Shown: in pieces, positions 50,286 to 59,974 of the stretch
Layout of the letters: the number at the start of each line of letters is the position of its first letter
Position numbering within the stretch: position 1 is the stretch's first letter
From: CAIWHR01 sp963823215
GTDB lineage: Bacteria; Pseudomonadota; Gammaproteobacteria; Burkholderiales; Casimicrobiaceae
Direction of reading: 5' to 3'
Assembly (NCBI GenBank): GCA_963823215.1
Contig: CAWGKT010000007.1
Location: 62,001-126,000, forward strand
Length of the DNA: 64,000 bases
Notes under the pieces: generated by a model
What the model was told of the DNA's origin: nothing
Databases searched by the model: none
What the model saw: only the letters and a program-made list of their open reading frames with translations
Translations under genes and position numbers: made by a program

Positions 50286-51509
50286 ATGCGGCCGTCGTCG
50301 GCGCTGGCCTATATCGACCCGCTGGTCCGGGCGCGCACATGGTTCGCCACGCAGGGCTGGCGGCCATTCGCATTCCAGGAGGAGGTCTGGGCCGCGTACG
50401 CCCGCGGTGCGTCGGGACTCGTCCACGCGCCCACCGGCATGGGCAAGACCTATGCCACGGCGCTGCCGCCCATTCTGCTCGGCCCCATCGGCGCGCCTCA
50501 TACCCCGCCGCCGCTCTCGCTCCTCTGGATCACGCCCATGCGCGCGCTGGCCGGGGACACCGGTCTCGCCCTTACGCGGGCGGCGACCGATCTGGCGCCG
50601 CACTGGACCGTCGACGTGCGCACCGGCGACACCGGACCCGCCGCGCGTGCGCGCCAGGAGAAACGGCTGCCGACGGCGCTCGTCCCGCGCTGGGCCGGTG
50701 GGCCGATGGCGCTGTCCACGCAGCTCGCCGAGGCGACGCGGCACCTCATAGCCGCGGCGAAGGCCGGCGTGTATGCCTCGCCCGAGCTGCAGCTCGTGCG
50801 CCCATTGCTCGAGCTGCAGGCGCGCTGGTCGGGGCTCCCGGGCGCCAACGAGTGGCTGATCGAGCAGATCGCAACGCGCGACGGATATGCGCTGTTCTTC
50901 TACCCGTTCGAGGGCCGGCTCGCGCACCTGGGCTTGGCCACCCTGTTCTCTTACCGACTTTCGCGCGCGACAGCGCGCACGTTCAGCCTCACCGCGAACG
51001 ACTACGGCTTCGGGCTGCTGTCGTCGGCTCCGCTCACGCTGACGCTGGGCGAACTGGGCCGTCTGCTCGCGGCACCCGGCGTCGAGGCGGACATGCTGGC
51101 CGGGCTCAATGCCGCCGAGCTCGGCCGCCGGCAGTTCCGCGAAATCGCGCATATCGCCGGTCTCGTGTTCCAGGGCTATCCCGGCGAGCCCAATCCGGCG
51201 CGGCACCTGCAGGCGTCTTCGGCGCTGCTCTATGAGGTCTTCGCGGAGTTCGACCCGGAAAACCTGCTGCTGGCGCAGGCGGTGCGCGAGGTGCTGGAGC
51301 GCAGGCTCGAAGCACCGCGCATCGCTGCGGCGCTCGCCCGCCTGCGCCGCAGCCGCGCCCTGCTGACGCGTCCGGCGCGACCGACGCCGTTCGCCTTTCC
51401 GCTGCTGGTCGAGATGTTTCGCGAGGAGCTCTCGACCGAGGCCCTCGACGCGCGCGTTGCGCGGATGGTGGAGGTGCTGGAGCGCGAGGCAACGAGGTCG
51501 GGCGCGTAA
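50286..51509 (+). pseudogene. Lhr-type (ligase-associated) helicase with an internal in-frame deletion
   Basis: 407 residues against about 800 for the family. The N-terminus is normal: the Q-motif region FAFQEEVWAAYARGASGLVH, Walker A APTGMGKTYATALPPILLG and motif Ia LLWITPMRALAGDT. After TGPAARARQEKRLPTALV (near residue 132, about 50681) the sequence jumps to PRWAGGPMALSTQLAEATRH, which belongs to the C-terminal domain. The DEAH-type motif II, the motif III region and the whole second RecA lobe with motifs IV-VI are missing, about 400 residues, yet the frame is kept. The rest (winged-helix and Lhr-core C-terminus) is complete. It cannot be an active helicase as read; real deletion or assembly collapse are both possible. 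Confidence 0.8.
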
Positions 51510-51579
51510 CGATGCGCTGGTCCACTCTTACCGGCTAGAATGCTCACGCATCCGAACTCGTTGCCACAGGAGCCCCGCC

Positions 51580-52347
51580 ATGCCCCCCCATCCGTTCGAC
51601 CTCTCCGGCAAGGTAGCGCTTGTCACCGGCGCCTATCGCGGCCTCGGCTTCGCGATCGCGCGCGGCTTCGGCGAAGCCGGCGCGACCGTCGTGCTGAACG
51701 GCCGGAAAGCCGAAGCCCTCGATGCCGCCGTCAAGGTACTGATCGACGCCGGTGTGCGCGCCTCGAAATGCGTCTTCGACGTGGCAGACGGCGTGGCAGT
51801 GCGGGTCGGCGTCGCAGCGATCGAACGCGAACACGGCCATCTCGACATCGTCGTCAACAACGCCGGCATCCAGAGACGCGGTCCGTTGGTCGACTTCAAG
51901 CAGCAGGACTGGGACGACATCATCGCCACCAACCTGACGGCACCATTCCTCGTTTCGCAGGCGGCGCTGCCGGGAATGATCGCGCGCAGGAGCGGCAAGA
52001 TCATCCACATCGCGTCGCTGATGAGCGACCTCGCCCGACCCACGGTCGTCCCCTACACGGCGGCGAAGGGCGGCGTGCGGCAGCTCACGCGCGGCATGGC
52101 TGTCGAGCTCGCGCCGCACAACATCCAGGTCAACGCCATCGCGCCCGGATATTTTGCAACCGAGATGAATCGCGCGCTGATCGACAACGTCGAGTTCAAT
52201 GCGTGGGTGTGCAAGCGCACGCCAGCGGGCCGCTGGGGCGACCCGGCCGAAATCGCCGGCCTCGCCGTCTTCCTTGCATCCTCCGCCGCCAACTACATCA
52301 CCGGCCAATCCATCACCATCGATGGTGGAATGAGTGTGGCGTTGTGA
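51580..52347 (+). CDS. SDR oxidoreductase, gluconate 5-dehydrogenase-like
   Basis: 255-residue classical short-chain dehydrogenase. Nucleotide motif ALVTGAYRGLGFAIARGFGE, NNAGIQRRGPLVDF, catalytic Ser in IIHIASLMSDLARP, Tyr and Lys in YTAAKGGVRQLTRGMAVELA, and the C-terminal ITGQSITIDGGMSVAL are all intact. The arrangement resembles gluconate 5-dehydrogenase (Gno/IdnO), but substrates vary widely in this family. CAGGAG precedes ATG 51580, and the frame stays open upstream without homology. It is 70 bases downstream of the broken helicase gene. Confidence 0.88.
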   Translation: MPPHPFDLSGKVALVTGAYRGLGFAIARGFGEAGATVVLNGRKAEALDAAVKVLIDAGVRASKCVFDVADGVAVRVGVAAIEREHGHLDIVVNNAGIQRRGPLVDFKQQDWDDIIATNLTAPFLVSQAALPGMIARRSGKIIHIASLMSDLARPTVVPYTAAKGGVRQLTRGMAVELAPHNIQVNAIAPGYFATEMNRALIDNVEFNAWVCKRTPAGRWGDPAEIAGLAVFLASSAANYITGQSITIDGGMSVAL

Positions 52348-52381
52348 GTGGCGAGCAGCGGCCCATGTGTCGAAGATCCGG

Positions 52382-55120
52382 TCACTGCTTCTTGGCGAAG
52401 TCTCCGGCGTAGGACCACGCGAAGCCGGCGGCGTCGATGTACTTGCGCAGCACCGCGTTAGCCTTTTCGACCGTCACGGCCTCGATGCCCTGATCTATCT
52501 TGCCGGCGAATTCCCACGTGCGGCCGAGGTAGGCCTGCTGCGCGAGGCCGCCGGCAAGCGCGCCGTCCTGCGCCCGCGCGATCCGGCGCGCCTGCAGCAG
52601 CGCGCGCTTGGCATCGGCGACTTCGGCGGCAGTGAACCCGTCCTTCAGCGCGCGCGCGAACTCCTCCGCGACGGCGGCATGGATTCGTTCCCGGTTCTCG
52701 GGGGCGAAGATGGCATACAGGTACAGCGGTGTGTTCTCCTCGAAGCTGGACAGCGCGAGCCACGACTGGATCGAGTAGCTCAAGCCCTCGCGCTCGCGCA
52801 CGCGGTCGGGAATCCGCGATTCCGTCGACGCGCCGAGAACCCTGTCGGCGACGAGCAGCGCGGGCAGGTCCTCGCTGCGGTCGTTGATCGGCAACGGCAG
52901 CCGGCCCATCAACGTGGCGTTGGCCTTGTCGGGCGTCTCGCCGGTGAGCATGGTGGGCGCAGGCGGGCGATAGGGGTTCGGCACCCGCGCGAAGGGCGCC
53001 GGACTCGTCCAGGCGCCGAACAGCTCGGTGGCCACCGCGCGAATGGCGTCCGGATCGAAATCGCCGACGATCGCGAGCTCCGCGTTGGCGCCACCGACGA
53101 AGCGTTTGTAGAAGGACGCCACCTGTTCGAGTGTCGCCGCGTTGATCTCGGCCAGCTCTTCGTCGAAGGTCGGAACGTAGCGGACGTCGCCCCTGACCCA
53201 TGGGTTGTTCCAGCGTTGGAGCGCGCGATCGGCAATGCTTTGCGGATCGGTCCGTTGCTCATCGAGCGCGGTCGTCTGCTCGCGCTTCAGCTTGTCGAAC
53301 TCCGGCGCGGGAAACGCCGGCTCCCGCAGGACTTCCGCGGTGAGGCGAAGGAAGTCCGGGAGATGGGCGCGCACGGTCTGGCCGCGCGCCGTGGTCTCGG
53401 TCTCATTGCCGCCAAGCGCGAGCTTCGCGCGGAGCTGGTCGAGCGTGTCCTCGAAGGCCTGCCGGTCGCGCTTCTTCGTGCCCATCGCCAGCATGGCGGC
53501 GGCCATGCCGCCGCGCGGCGACATGCCTTTGAGCGACGCCTCGTCGCCGTGATGCAGGCGCAGCTGGACCTGCACGGTCCCGCCGCGCGTCTGCTTTGGC
53601 AGCAGCGCGATCCGCATGCCGTTCGGCAGCGTGAACCGCTGCGTACGGGCTTCGAGATTGGCCGGTGTCGGCTCGAACGTTTCGCCGGCGGAGACGCTGG
53701 CGTCGCCCTTGTAGTCCTTGACCATGGCGGCGATGTCGACGACGGGCGGCGCCGGCGCGCGATCGGGCTTTGCGTCGGGGATGAACTGGCCCAGCGTGCG
53801 GTTCGCCGGCTTGAGGTACTCGAGCGCGACCCGCTGCACGTCGGCGGCGGAGAGATTGCGCCATTGATCGCGTTGCAGGAAGAAGAGGCGCCAGTCGCCT
53901 AGCGCGATCGACTCGGATATCGCCACGCCCAGCTTCTGCGGATCGTTGAACGTCTCGTCGAACTGGCGCAGCGCCTTTGCGCGTACCCGGTCCAGCTCGG
54001 CCGCCGTGATCGGTTTCGCGCGCACCCCCTCGACCGTGGCGAGGAGTTCGTCCCGGGCCGCGGCGAGCGAATCGGTGGCCGGCAACTGCGCCCAGAAGAT
54101 GATGTTGCCCGGGTCGGCCAGCATGAAATTCCACGCTTCGACGGCACTCGCCTTCTTCGCTTCGACAAGCGCCTGATACAGCCGGCCCGCCGGCTCGATT
54201 GTCATGACCTCGCCGAGCGCATCGAGGGCAATCGCGTCGGGATGCGCGCCGGGCAACGTGCGATAAAGCGCGGCGACGAATTGCGTTCCGCCCATGCGCC
54301 GAACGGTGACCATACGCTCGCCGTCCTGCACCGGCTCCTTCGTGTACAGCGGCGGCAGGGTCCGCGTCGGCCGGGGAATCGGGCCGAACGTCTGCGCGAT
54401 CCGGGCGAGCGTGCGCTCGGGTTCGAAGCGTCCGGCGACGATCAGCACCGCGTTGTCGGGCTGGTAGTGGAGCCGGTAGAACGCCTGCAGCCGGCCGATG
54501 TCGACGTTCTCGATGTCCGAGCGCGCGCCGATCGTCAGGTTGCCGTAGTTGTGCCAATCGAAGGCCGCGGCCTGCAGCCGGCCCCAGAGCACGCGCTGCG
54601 GACTGTTCTCTCCGCTCTCGAATTCGTTGCGGACCACGGTCATCTCCGTGTCGAGGTCCTTCTTGGCGACGAACGAATTCACCATTCGGTCGGCTTCCAT
54701 CGCGAGCGCCCAGTCGAGATTCTCGTCGGAGGCGGTGAACGTCTCGAAATAGTTGGTGCGGTCGTAGAACGTCGAGCCGTTCATCCGCATGCCGCGGCGC
54801 CCGAGTTCCTGGAAGATGTTGGGATTCGAGGGCGTGCCCTTGAACAGCAAATGCTCGAGCAGGTGCGCCATCCCGGTCTCGCCGTAGTTCTCGTGTCGCG
54901 AGCCCACGAGATAGGTGACGTTGACGGTGGCCGTCGGCTTCGTCGAGTCGGGGAACAGCAGCACCTTGAGGCCGTTGGCGAGCGAGTACTCCGTGATGCC
55001 CTCGACCGCAGCGCCCTGGGTAACGCCGGCCGGCAAGGCGGCTTGGGCGATCGCGGCGAAGACGGCAAATGCGGCAGCGACGAAGAGCCGGAAGGCTCGG
55101 TGGGGATGGGCCAGAGGCAT
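52382..55120 (-). CDS. M16-family zinc metallopeptidase, secreted
   Basis: 912-residue two-domain peptidase of the pitrilysin/insulinase family. A signal peptide (about 1-28, FVAAAFAVFAAIAQAA) directs it to the periplasm. The inverted zinc motif HLLEHLLFKG (HxxEH) and the downstream Glu in EMTVVRNEFESGEN lie in the N-terminal half. The C-terminal half (FTLPNGMRIALLPKQTRGG, LAIVGDFDPDAI) is the inactive partner domain. The start was set at ATG 55120, where the signal peptide begins. It probably degrades small peptides in the periplasm. It is divergent from icmF and intact. Confidence 0.92.
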   Translation of the reverse strand: MPLAHPHRAFRLFVAAAFAVFAAIAQAALPAGVTQGAAVEGITEYSLANGLKVLLFPDSTKPTATVNVTYLVGSRHENYGETGMAHLLEHLLFKGTPSNPNIFQELGRRGMRMNGSTFYDRTNYFETFTASDENLDWALAMEADRMVNSFVAKKDLDTEMTVVRNEFESGENSPQRVLWGRLQAAAFDWHNYGNLTIGARSDIENVDIGRLQAFYRLHYQPDNAVLIVAGRFEPERTLARIAQTFGPIPRPTRTLPPLYTKEPVQDGERMVTVRRMGGTQFVAALYRTLPGAHPDAIALDALGEVMTIEPAGRLYQALVEAKKASAVEAWNFMLADPGNIIFWAQLPATDSLAAARDELLATVEGVRAKPITAAELDRVRAKALRQFDETFNDPQKLGVAISESIALGDWRLFFLQRDQWRNLSAADVQRVALEYLKPANRTLGQFIPDAKPDRAPAPPVVDIAAMVKDYKGDASVSAGETFEPTPANLEARTQRFTLPNGMRIALLPKQTRGGTVQVQLRLHHGDEASLKGMSPRGGMAAAMLAMGTKKRDRQAFEDTLDQLRAKLALGGNETETTARGQTVRAHLPDFLRLTAEVLREPAFPAPEFDKLKREQTTALDEQRTDPQSIADRALQRWNNPWVRGDVRYVPTFDEELAEINAATLEQVASFYKRFVGGANAELAIVGDFDPDAIRAVATELFGAWTSPAPFARVPNPYRPPAPTMLTGETPDKANATLMGRLPLPINDRSEDLPALLVADRVLGASTESRIPDRVREREGLSYSIQSWLALSSFEENTPLYLYAIFAPENRERIHAAVAEEFARALKDGFTAAEVADAKRALLQARRIARAQDGALAGGLAQQAYLGRTWEFAGKIDQGIEAVTVEKANAVLRKYIDAAGFAWSYAGDFAKKQ

Positions 55121-55337
55121 CAGTGTCTCGAAAGTGAAAGCAGGGAGGCGCGCGGGAGTATAGCCGTGCACGGGCGGCGGGCCGACGCAGTCACGGGAAG
55201 CATGGGACCATGCGCCGGACGATCGGTTCACGGATTCGATGCGCAACGGCATTCGCCCGCTGGGATTGGAGGGCCCGCCCGCCAGTGTCGCGCGGGCGGC
55301 GCCGGACTCGCCCGCCTCGGGGAATCGCGTGGACTTA

Positions 55338-55366
55338 TTGACGTTAACGTAAACGTCATATAAATT
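55338..55366 (+). promoter_or_regulatory. icmF promoter with LiuR-like palindrome
   Basis: TTGACG (55338-55343) and TAAATT (55361-55366) are 17 bases apart. Between them lies TTGACGTTAACGTAAA (55338-55353), an imperfect 16-bp palindrome centred on GTTAAC, and GACGTT / AACGTC (55340-55345, 55352-55357) form a second inverted pair. The palindrome resembles the operator I recall for LiuR, a MerR-type regulator of branched-chain amino-acid catabolism. The rest of the 335-base gap between the M16 gene and icmF shows no other structure. Confidence 0.55.
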
Positions 55367-55455
55367 CTTCGTCGCGGTCCCGAACGCCGATGAGGGGTAA
55401 GCTTCCCGCTATGCGAGCGGCGCCAGGGCGCGCCGTCCACGCGCAGGAGCCTGCC

Positions 55456-58400
55456 ATGAACGACACGAGCCAGCCACCGCTCGTCTACAAACCGGCCAAC
55501 AAGGTGCGTTTCGTCACCGCGGCCTCGCTGTTCGACGGCCACGACGCGTCGATCAACATCATGCGGCGCATCCTGCAGTCGACCGGCTGCGAGGTGATCC
55601 ACCTCGGACACAACCGGTCGGTCGACGAGATCGTCAATTGCGCGATCCAGGAGGATGCAAACGGCATCGCCATCTCGTCGTACCAGGGCGGACATGTCGA
55701 GTTCTTCAAATACATGCTGGACCTGCTGCGCCAGCGCGGCGCGCCGCACATCAAGGTGTTCGGCGGCGGCGGCGGCGTGATCGTCCCGGCGGAGATCCGG
55801 GAACTACACGATTACGGCGTGGCGCGCATCTACTCGCCGGAGGACGGGCAGCGGCTGGGTCTGCTCGGGATGATCGCCGAGATCGTCGCCGCAAGCGACG
55901 TCGATCTCGCGCAGGATCTGCCCGCTGACGCGACCGCCCTCGTCACCGGCAGCCACGCGGCGCGCGTGCGCGCCCTCGCCCGGATGATCACCGGCCTCGA
56001 AGCCGGCACCGTTCCGGCCGCGACGCGCGACGTGCTGCTGGCGGCCGCGGCGAAGGCGAAAACGCCGACGCTCGGCATCACCGGCACCGGCGGCGCGGGC
56101 AAGAGCTCGCTCACCGACGAGATCGTCCGCCGGTTCCGGCTGGATCAGCAGGATCGGCTGCGCATCGCGATCGTCTCCATCGACCCGTCGCGCCGCAAGT
56201 CCGGCGGCGCCCTGCTGGGCGACCGCATCCGGATGAATGCCATCGAGCACCCGAACATCTACATGCGCTCGCTCGCCACGCGCGATGCCGGCAGCGAGGT
56301 AAGCCGGGCGCTGCCCGACGTGATCGCCGCGTGCAAGGTGGCGGGTTTCGACCTCGTCATCGTCGAGACGTCGGGCATCGGTCAGGGCGACGCCGCGATT
56401 GCTCCGCTCGTCGACCTTTCGCTTTACGTGATGACGCCGGAATTCGGCGCGGCCTCGCAGCTCGAGAAGATCGACATGCTCGACTTCGCCGATTTCGTGG
56501 CGATCAACAAATTCGATCGCAAAGGCGCACAGGATGCGCTGCGCGATGTGCGCAAGCAGGTCCAGCGCAACCGCGAGCAGTTCAACGTCGCGCCGGACGA
56601 GATGCCGGTGTTCGGCACGATTGCCGCTCGTTTCAACGACGACGGCGTGACGGCGCTCTACCAGGCGCTGGCCGCGAAGCTGGCGGAAAAGGGGCTGAAG
56701 CACGGCCCTGGCAAGCTCGCGCCGGTGGCCACGAAGCATTCGACCGCGCAGATCGTCATCGTGCCGCCGGCTCGCGTCCGGTACCTCGCCGAAATCGCGG
56801 AGACGCTCCGGCAGTACCACCAGTGGGCCGCCACGCAGACGCGGATTGCGCGCGAACGGCAGCAGCTGCGGGCCTCGAAAATGATGATCGCGACCGAGTG
56901 CCGCGACCACACACGGCAGACGGCGGTCGAGGCCGGCCCGGAAGCCGGGCGCACTGCGGCGATCGAGTGCAAGGCGGATCTCGCCGCCCTCGAGCACCTG
57001 ATAGCCGACCGCGATGCGAAGCTCGACCCGCGCGCACGGAAGCTTCTCGACATGTGGCCGAAGACCAGGGCCGCGTACGCGGCCGACGAGTACGTGGTGA
57101 AGATCCGCGACAAGGAGATCCGCACCGAGCTGACGACGACCTCGCTGTCCGGCACGAAGATCCGCAAGGTCGCGCTGCCGTCGTTCGAGGACGACGGCGA
57201 GATCCTGCGCTGGCAGCTGAAGGAGAACGTGCCGGGGAGCTTCCCGTTCACCGCCGGCGTGTTCGCGTTCAAGCGCGAGAACGAGGACCCGACGCGCATG
57301 TTCGCCGGCGAGGGCGACGCGTTTCGCACCAACCGCCGCTTCCATCTGCTGGCCGACGGCATGCCGGCGAAACGGTTGTCCACTGCCTTCGACTCGGTCA
57401 CGCTGTACGGCAACGACCCCGACCGCCGGCCCGACATCTACGGCAAGGTGGGCAATTCCGGCGTGTCCATCGCGACGCTGGACGACATGAAAGTGCTCTA
57501 CTCGGGCTTTGACCTCTGCGCTCCGGCAACGTCGGTGTCGATGACCATCAACGGACCCGCGCCGACGCTGCTCGCGATGTACGTCAACACGGCGATTGAC
57601 CAGCAGCTCGAGAAATTCGCCAAGGACAACGACCGCGAGCCCACCGACGACGAGGCGGCGAAGATCCGCGAATGGACGCTCACCTCCGTGCGCGGCACGG
57701 TGCAGGCGGACATCCTGAAGGAAGACCAGGGCCAGAACACCTGCATCTTCTCGACCGAGTTCTCGCTCAAGGTGATGGGCGACATGCAGGAGTACTTCGT
57801 CGGCCACGACATTCGCAACTTCTACTCGGTGTCGATCTCCGGCTACCACATCGCGGAGGCCGGCGCGAACCCTATCTCGCAGCTCGCGTTCACGCTGTCG
57901 AACGGCTTCACGTTCGTCGAAGCGTACCTCGCGCGCGGCATGCGCATCGACGAGTTCGCACCCAACCTGTCGTTCTTCTTCAGCTACGGCATGGACCCCG
58001 AGTACACGGTGATCGGACGGGTCGCGCGCCGGATCTGGGCGGTGGCGATGAAGCAACGCTACGGGGCGAACGAGCGGTCGCAGAAGCTCAAGTTCCACTC
58101 GCAGACTTCCGGCCGCTCGCTGCACGCTCAGGAAATCTCCTTCAACGACATCCGCACGACGCTGCAGGCTCTGATCTCGACCTACGACAACACCAACTCG
58201 CTGCATACCAACGCGTACGACGAGGCGATCACCACCCCGACCGAGGAGAGCGTGCGCCGTGCGATGGCGATCCAGCTCATCATCAACCGCGAGTGGGGGC
58301 TGGGGAAGAACGAGAATCCGAATCAGGGCAGTTTCATCATTGAGGAGCTGACCGACCTCGTCGAGGAGGCGGTGCTGAAGGAATTCGAGGCGATTTCCGA

Positions 58401-58791
58401 GCGGGGCGGGGTGCTGGGCGCCATGGAGACGGGCTATCAGCGCGGCAAGATCCAGGAAGAGTCGATGCACTACGAGCACCGCAAGCACGACGGCAGCTAT
58501 CCGATCGTCGGCGTCAATACGTTCCGCAATCCGCATGCCGACGAGACGCCGCCCACGATCACTCTGGCCCGCTCGACCGACGGGGAGAAAGAGTCGCAGC
58601 TCGCGCGGCTGGCTGATTTCCACCAGCGAAACGCCGCCGCGGCGCCAGCGGCGCTGGCGAAGCTGCGGCAGGTCGTGATCGACAACGGCAACGTGTTCGC
58701 CGAGCTGGTCGATACCGTGCGCGTGTGCTCGCTGGGGCAGATCACGAATGCGCTGTTCGAGGTGGGCGGCCAATACCGCCGCAGCATGTAA
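55456..58791 (+). CDS. icmF: Fused isobutyryl-CoA mutase IcmF
   Basis: Adenosylcobalamin mutase fused to its own G-protein chaperone, 1111 residues. Order: B12-binding domain with the cobalt-ligand His29 in LFDGHDASINIMRRIL; a MeaI-type GTPase domain with Walker A GITGTGGAGKSSLTDE near 207-221, SIDPSRRKSGGALLGDRI and the NKFD guanine motif; then the substrate-binding mutase domain (DLCAPATSVSMTINGPAPTL, FYSVSISGYHIAEAGANPIS, KFHSQTSGRSLHAQEISFND). It interconverts isobutyryl-CoA and n-butyryl-CoA; some members also act on isovaleryl-CoA. The start was set at ATG 55456, preceded by CAGGAG; the frame is open to 55390. Its promoter has a palindrome like those of branched-chain catabolic genes. 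Confidence 0.95.
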   Translation: MNDTSQPPLVYKPANKVRFVTAASLFDGHDASINIMRRILQSTGCEVIHLGHNRSVDEIVNCAIQEDANGIAISSYQGGHVEFFKYMLDLLRQRGAPHIKVFGGGGGVIVPAEIRELHDYGVARIYSPEDGQRLGLLGMIAEIVAASDVDLAQDLPADATALVTGSHAARVRALARMITGLEAGTVPAATRDVLLAAAAKAKTPTLGITGTGGAGKSSLTDEIVRRFRLDQQDRLRIAIVSIDPSRRKSGGALLGDRIRMNAIEHPNIYMRSLATRDAGSEVSRALPDVIAACKVAGFDLVIVETSGIGQGDAAIAPLVDLSLYVMTPEFGAASQLEKIDMLDFADFVAINKFDRKGAQDALRDVRKQVQRNREQFNVAPDEMPVFGTIAARFNDDGVTALYQALAAKLAEKGLKHGPGKLAPVATKHSTAQIVIVPPARVRYLAEIAETLRQYHQWAATQTRIARERQQLRASKMMIATECRDHTRQTAVEAGPEAGRTAAIECKADLAALEHLIADRDAKLDPRARKLLDMWPKTRAAYAADEYVVKIRDKEIRTELTTTSLSGTKIRKVALPSFEDDGEILRWQLKENVPGSFPFTAGVFAFKRENEDPTRMFAGEGDAFRTNRRFHLLADGMPAKRLSTAFDSVTLYGNDPDRRPDIYGKVGNSGVSIATLDDMKVLYSGFDLCAPATSVSMTINGPAPTLLAMYVNTAIDQQLEKFAKDNDREPTDDEAAKIREWTLTSVRGTVQADILKEDQGQNTCIFSTEFSLKVMGDMQEYFVGHDIRNFYSVSISGYHIAEAGANPISQLAFTLSNGFTFVEAYLARGMRIDEFAPNLSFFFSYGMDPEYTVIGRVARRIWAVAMKQRYGANERSQKLKFHSQTSGRSLHAQEISFNDIRTTLQALISTYDNTNSLHTNAYDEAITTPTEESVRRAMAIQLIINREWGLGKNENPNQGSFIIEELTDLVEEAVLKEFEAISERGGVLGAMETGYQRGKIQEESMHYEHRKHDGSYPIVGVNTFRNPHADETPPTITLARSTDGEKESQLARLADFHQRNAAAAPAALAKLRQVVIDNGNVFAELVDTVRVCSLGQITNALFEVGGQYRRSM

Positions 58792-59006
58792 CGGAAGCAG
58801 CGCGGTTCGCCGTGAACCGTTGCCCGGCGATGCTCGCCCCGCGCGGATGCCACGGCGCTTTCGTCATCCGCCATGTTTCAAGTCCCGTTCACGCCGTTGT
58901 TACGCGCAGGCGCTCGCGCCCGGCGAACGCAGACTACAATGGCTCGGGAATTGGAGCACGAAAATTCCCGCAGCGGATGCAATCGCTGTCCCCGGAGCCG
59001 GCGCGC

Positions 59007-59747
59007 ATGGCACGTTCGTCCGTGGAACCGCTCTTCCCCGCGGGCGCTGCCGAGCCGACGGTACCGCACGAGTTATCGATGCGTGCGGGCGCCGCGGTCG
59101 TCACGCTTGCCGGCGAGAGCGTCGAGCTCCTCGCCGAGCGCGCGCTCTTCTGGCCGCGTGCACGGACGTTGTTCGTGGCCGACGTCCACCTCGGCAAGGC
59201 CGCCGCCTTCCGTGCCGGCGGCGTCGCGATTCCCCGCGGCGCGACGGCGAACGATCTCGCCCGACTCGATGCCCTGATCGAGCGCACGGCCGCGTCGCGG
59301 CTGGTGGTGCTCGGCGACTTCCTGCACGCCGCAGCGGGACGCGTCCCCGCGCTGCACGCGGCTTTCACGCGGTGGCGGGCGGCACATGCCCCGTTGTCGA
59401 TCCTGCTGGTGCGTGGCAACCACGACTTGCGCGCCGGCGACCCGCCGCCGGCATGGGACATCGAGGTCGTTGCGAATCCGCACCCGCTGGCGCCTTTCCT
59501 GCTCTGCCACGAACCGGCGACGCCCCGTACTGGACATGCACTGTGCGGGCACGTGCATCCGGGCGTGCGCATCGCTGCCGGCCGGCACGAATCCGTCCGG
59601 CTGCCGTGCTTCGTCCTCGGGCGGCGGCGCACCCTCCTCCCGGCCTTCGGACGACTGACAGGGCTCGCGATCGTCGCGCCGAAGCGAGGCGAAACCATCG
59701 TCGCCATCGCCGGATTCAGGCTGTTCGCGCTGCCAGGCCCACGTTAG
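59007..59747 (+). CDS. pdeM: Ligase-associated metallophosphoesterase PdeM
   Basis: Calcineurin-like phosphoesterase of the DNA-ligase-associated group, about 246 residues. Metal-binding motifs are ordered as expected: TLFVADVHLGKAAAFRAGG, VVLGDFLHAAAGR, LLVRGNHDLRAGD, LLCHEP and HALCGHVHPGVR. Family members occur with an Lhr-type helicase, an ATP-dependent ligase and an exonuclease in a predicted repair set. Here the helicase is 7.5 kb away and internally deleted, and ligase and exonuclease are not in the window. The start is uncertain: ATG 59007 was chosen, but ATG 58977 and ATG 59079 are in frame and none has a strong ribosome-binding site. Confidence 0.85.
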   Translation: MARSSVEPLFPAGAAEPTVPHELSMRAGAAVVTLAGESVELLAERALFWPRARTLFVADVHLGKAAAFRAGGVAIPRGATANDLARLDALIERTAASRLVVLGDFLHAAAGRVPALHAAFTRWRAAHAPLSILLVRGNHDLRAGDPPPAWDIEVVANPHPLAPFLLCHEPATPRTGHALCGHVHPGVRIAAGRHESVRLPCFVLGRRRTLLPAFGRLTGLAIVAPKRGETIVAIAGFRLFALPGPR

Positions 59748-59974
59748 CCGCCTGGCGCCCTGGACATCGCCCCGCGTGGCGCTGGTCCTGGCGCCAGGTA
59801 CCGCGAATTGCCTGTCGCAAAATTGCAACGCAGGACAACCGTTCGTCGGCCGGGCTTCCTGTGGACAACCCGGTGAATGCGCGGTGGAACACGTTTGCAT
59901 ATCCGCCAAACCGTGCCGCAATGGGCTGTTTTTGTTGTCGTTTTTCGACCCCCCGCCTGTGCATCAAAAAGCGC

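Noticed and set aside
55804..58773. A 989-codon antisense frame opposite icmF, and an 849-codon one opposite nrdA (60654-63203)
   Set aside because: Same artefact of high G+C: both lie entirely within well-identified genes and show no domain, start signal or independent context.
58935..58940. TACAAT as a -10 for pdeM
   Set aside because: No acceptable -35 at 15-19 bases upstream, and the pdeM start itself is uncertain.
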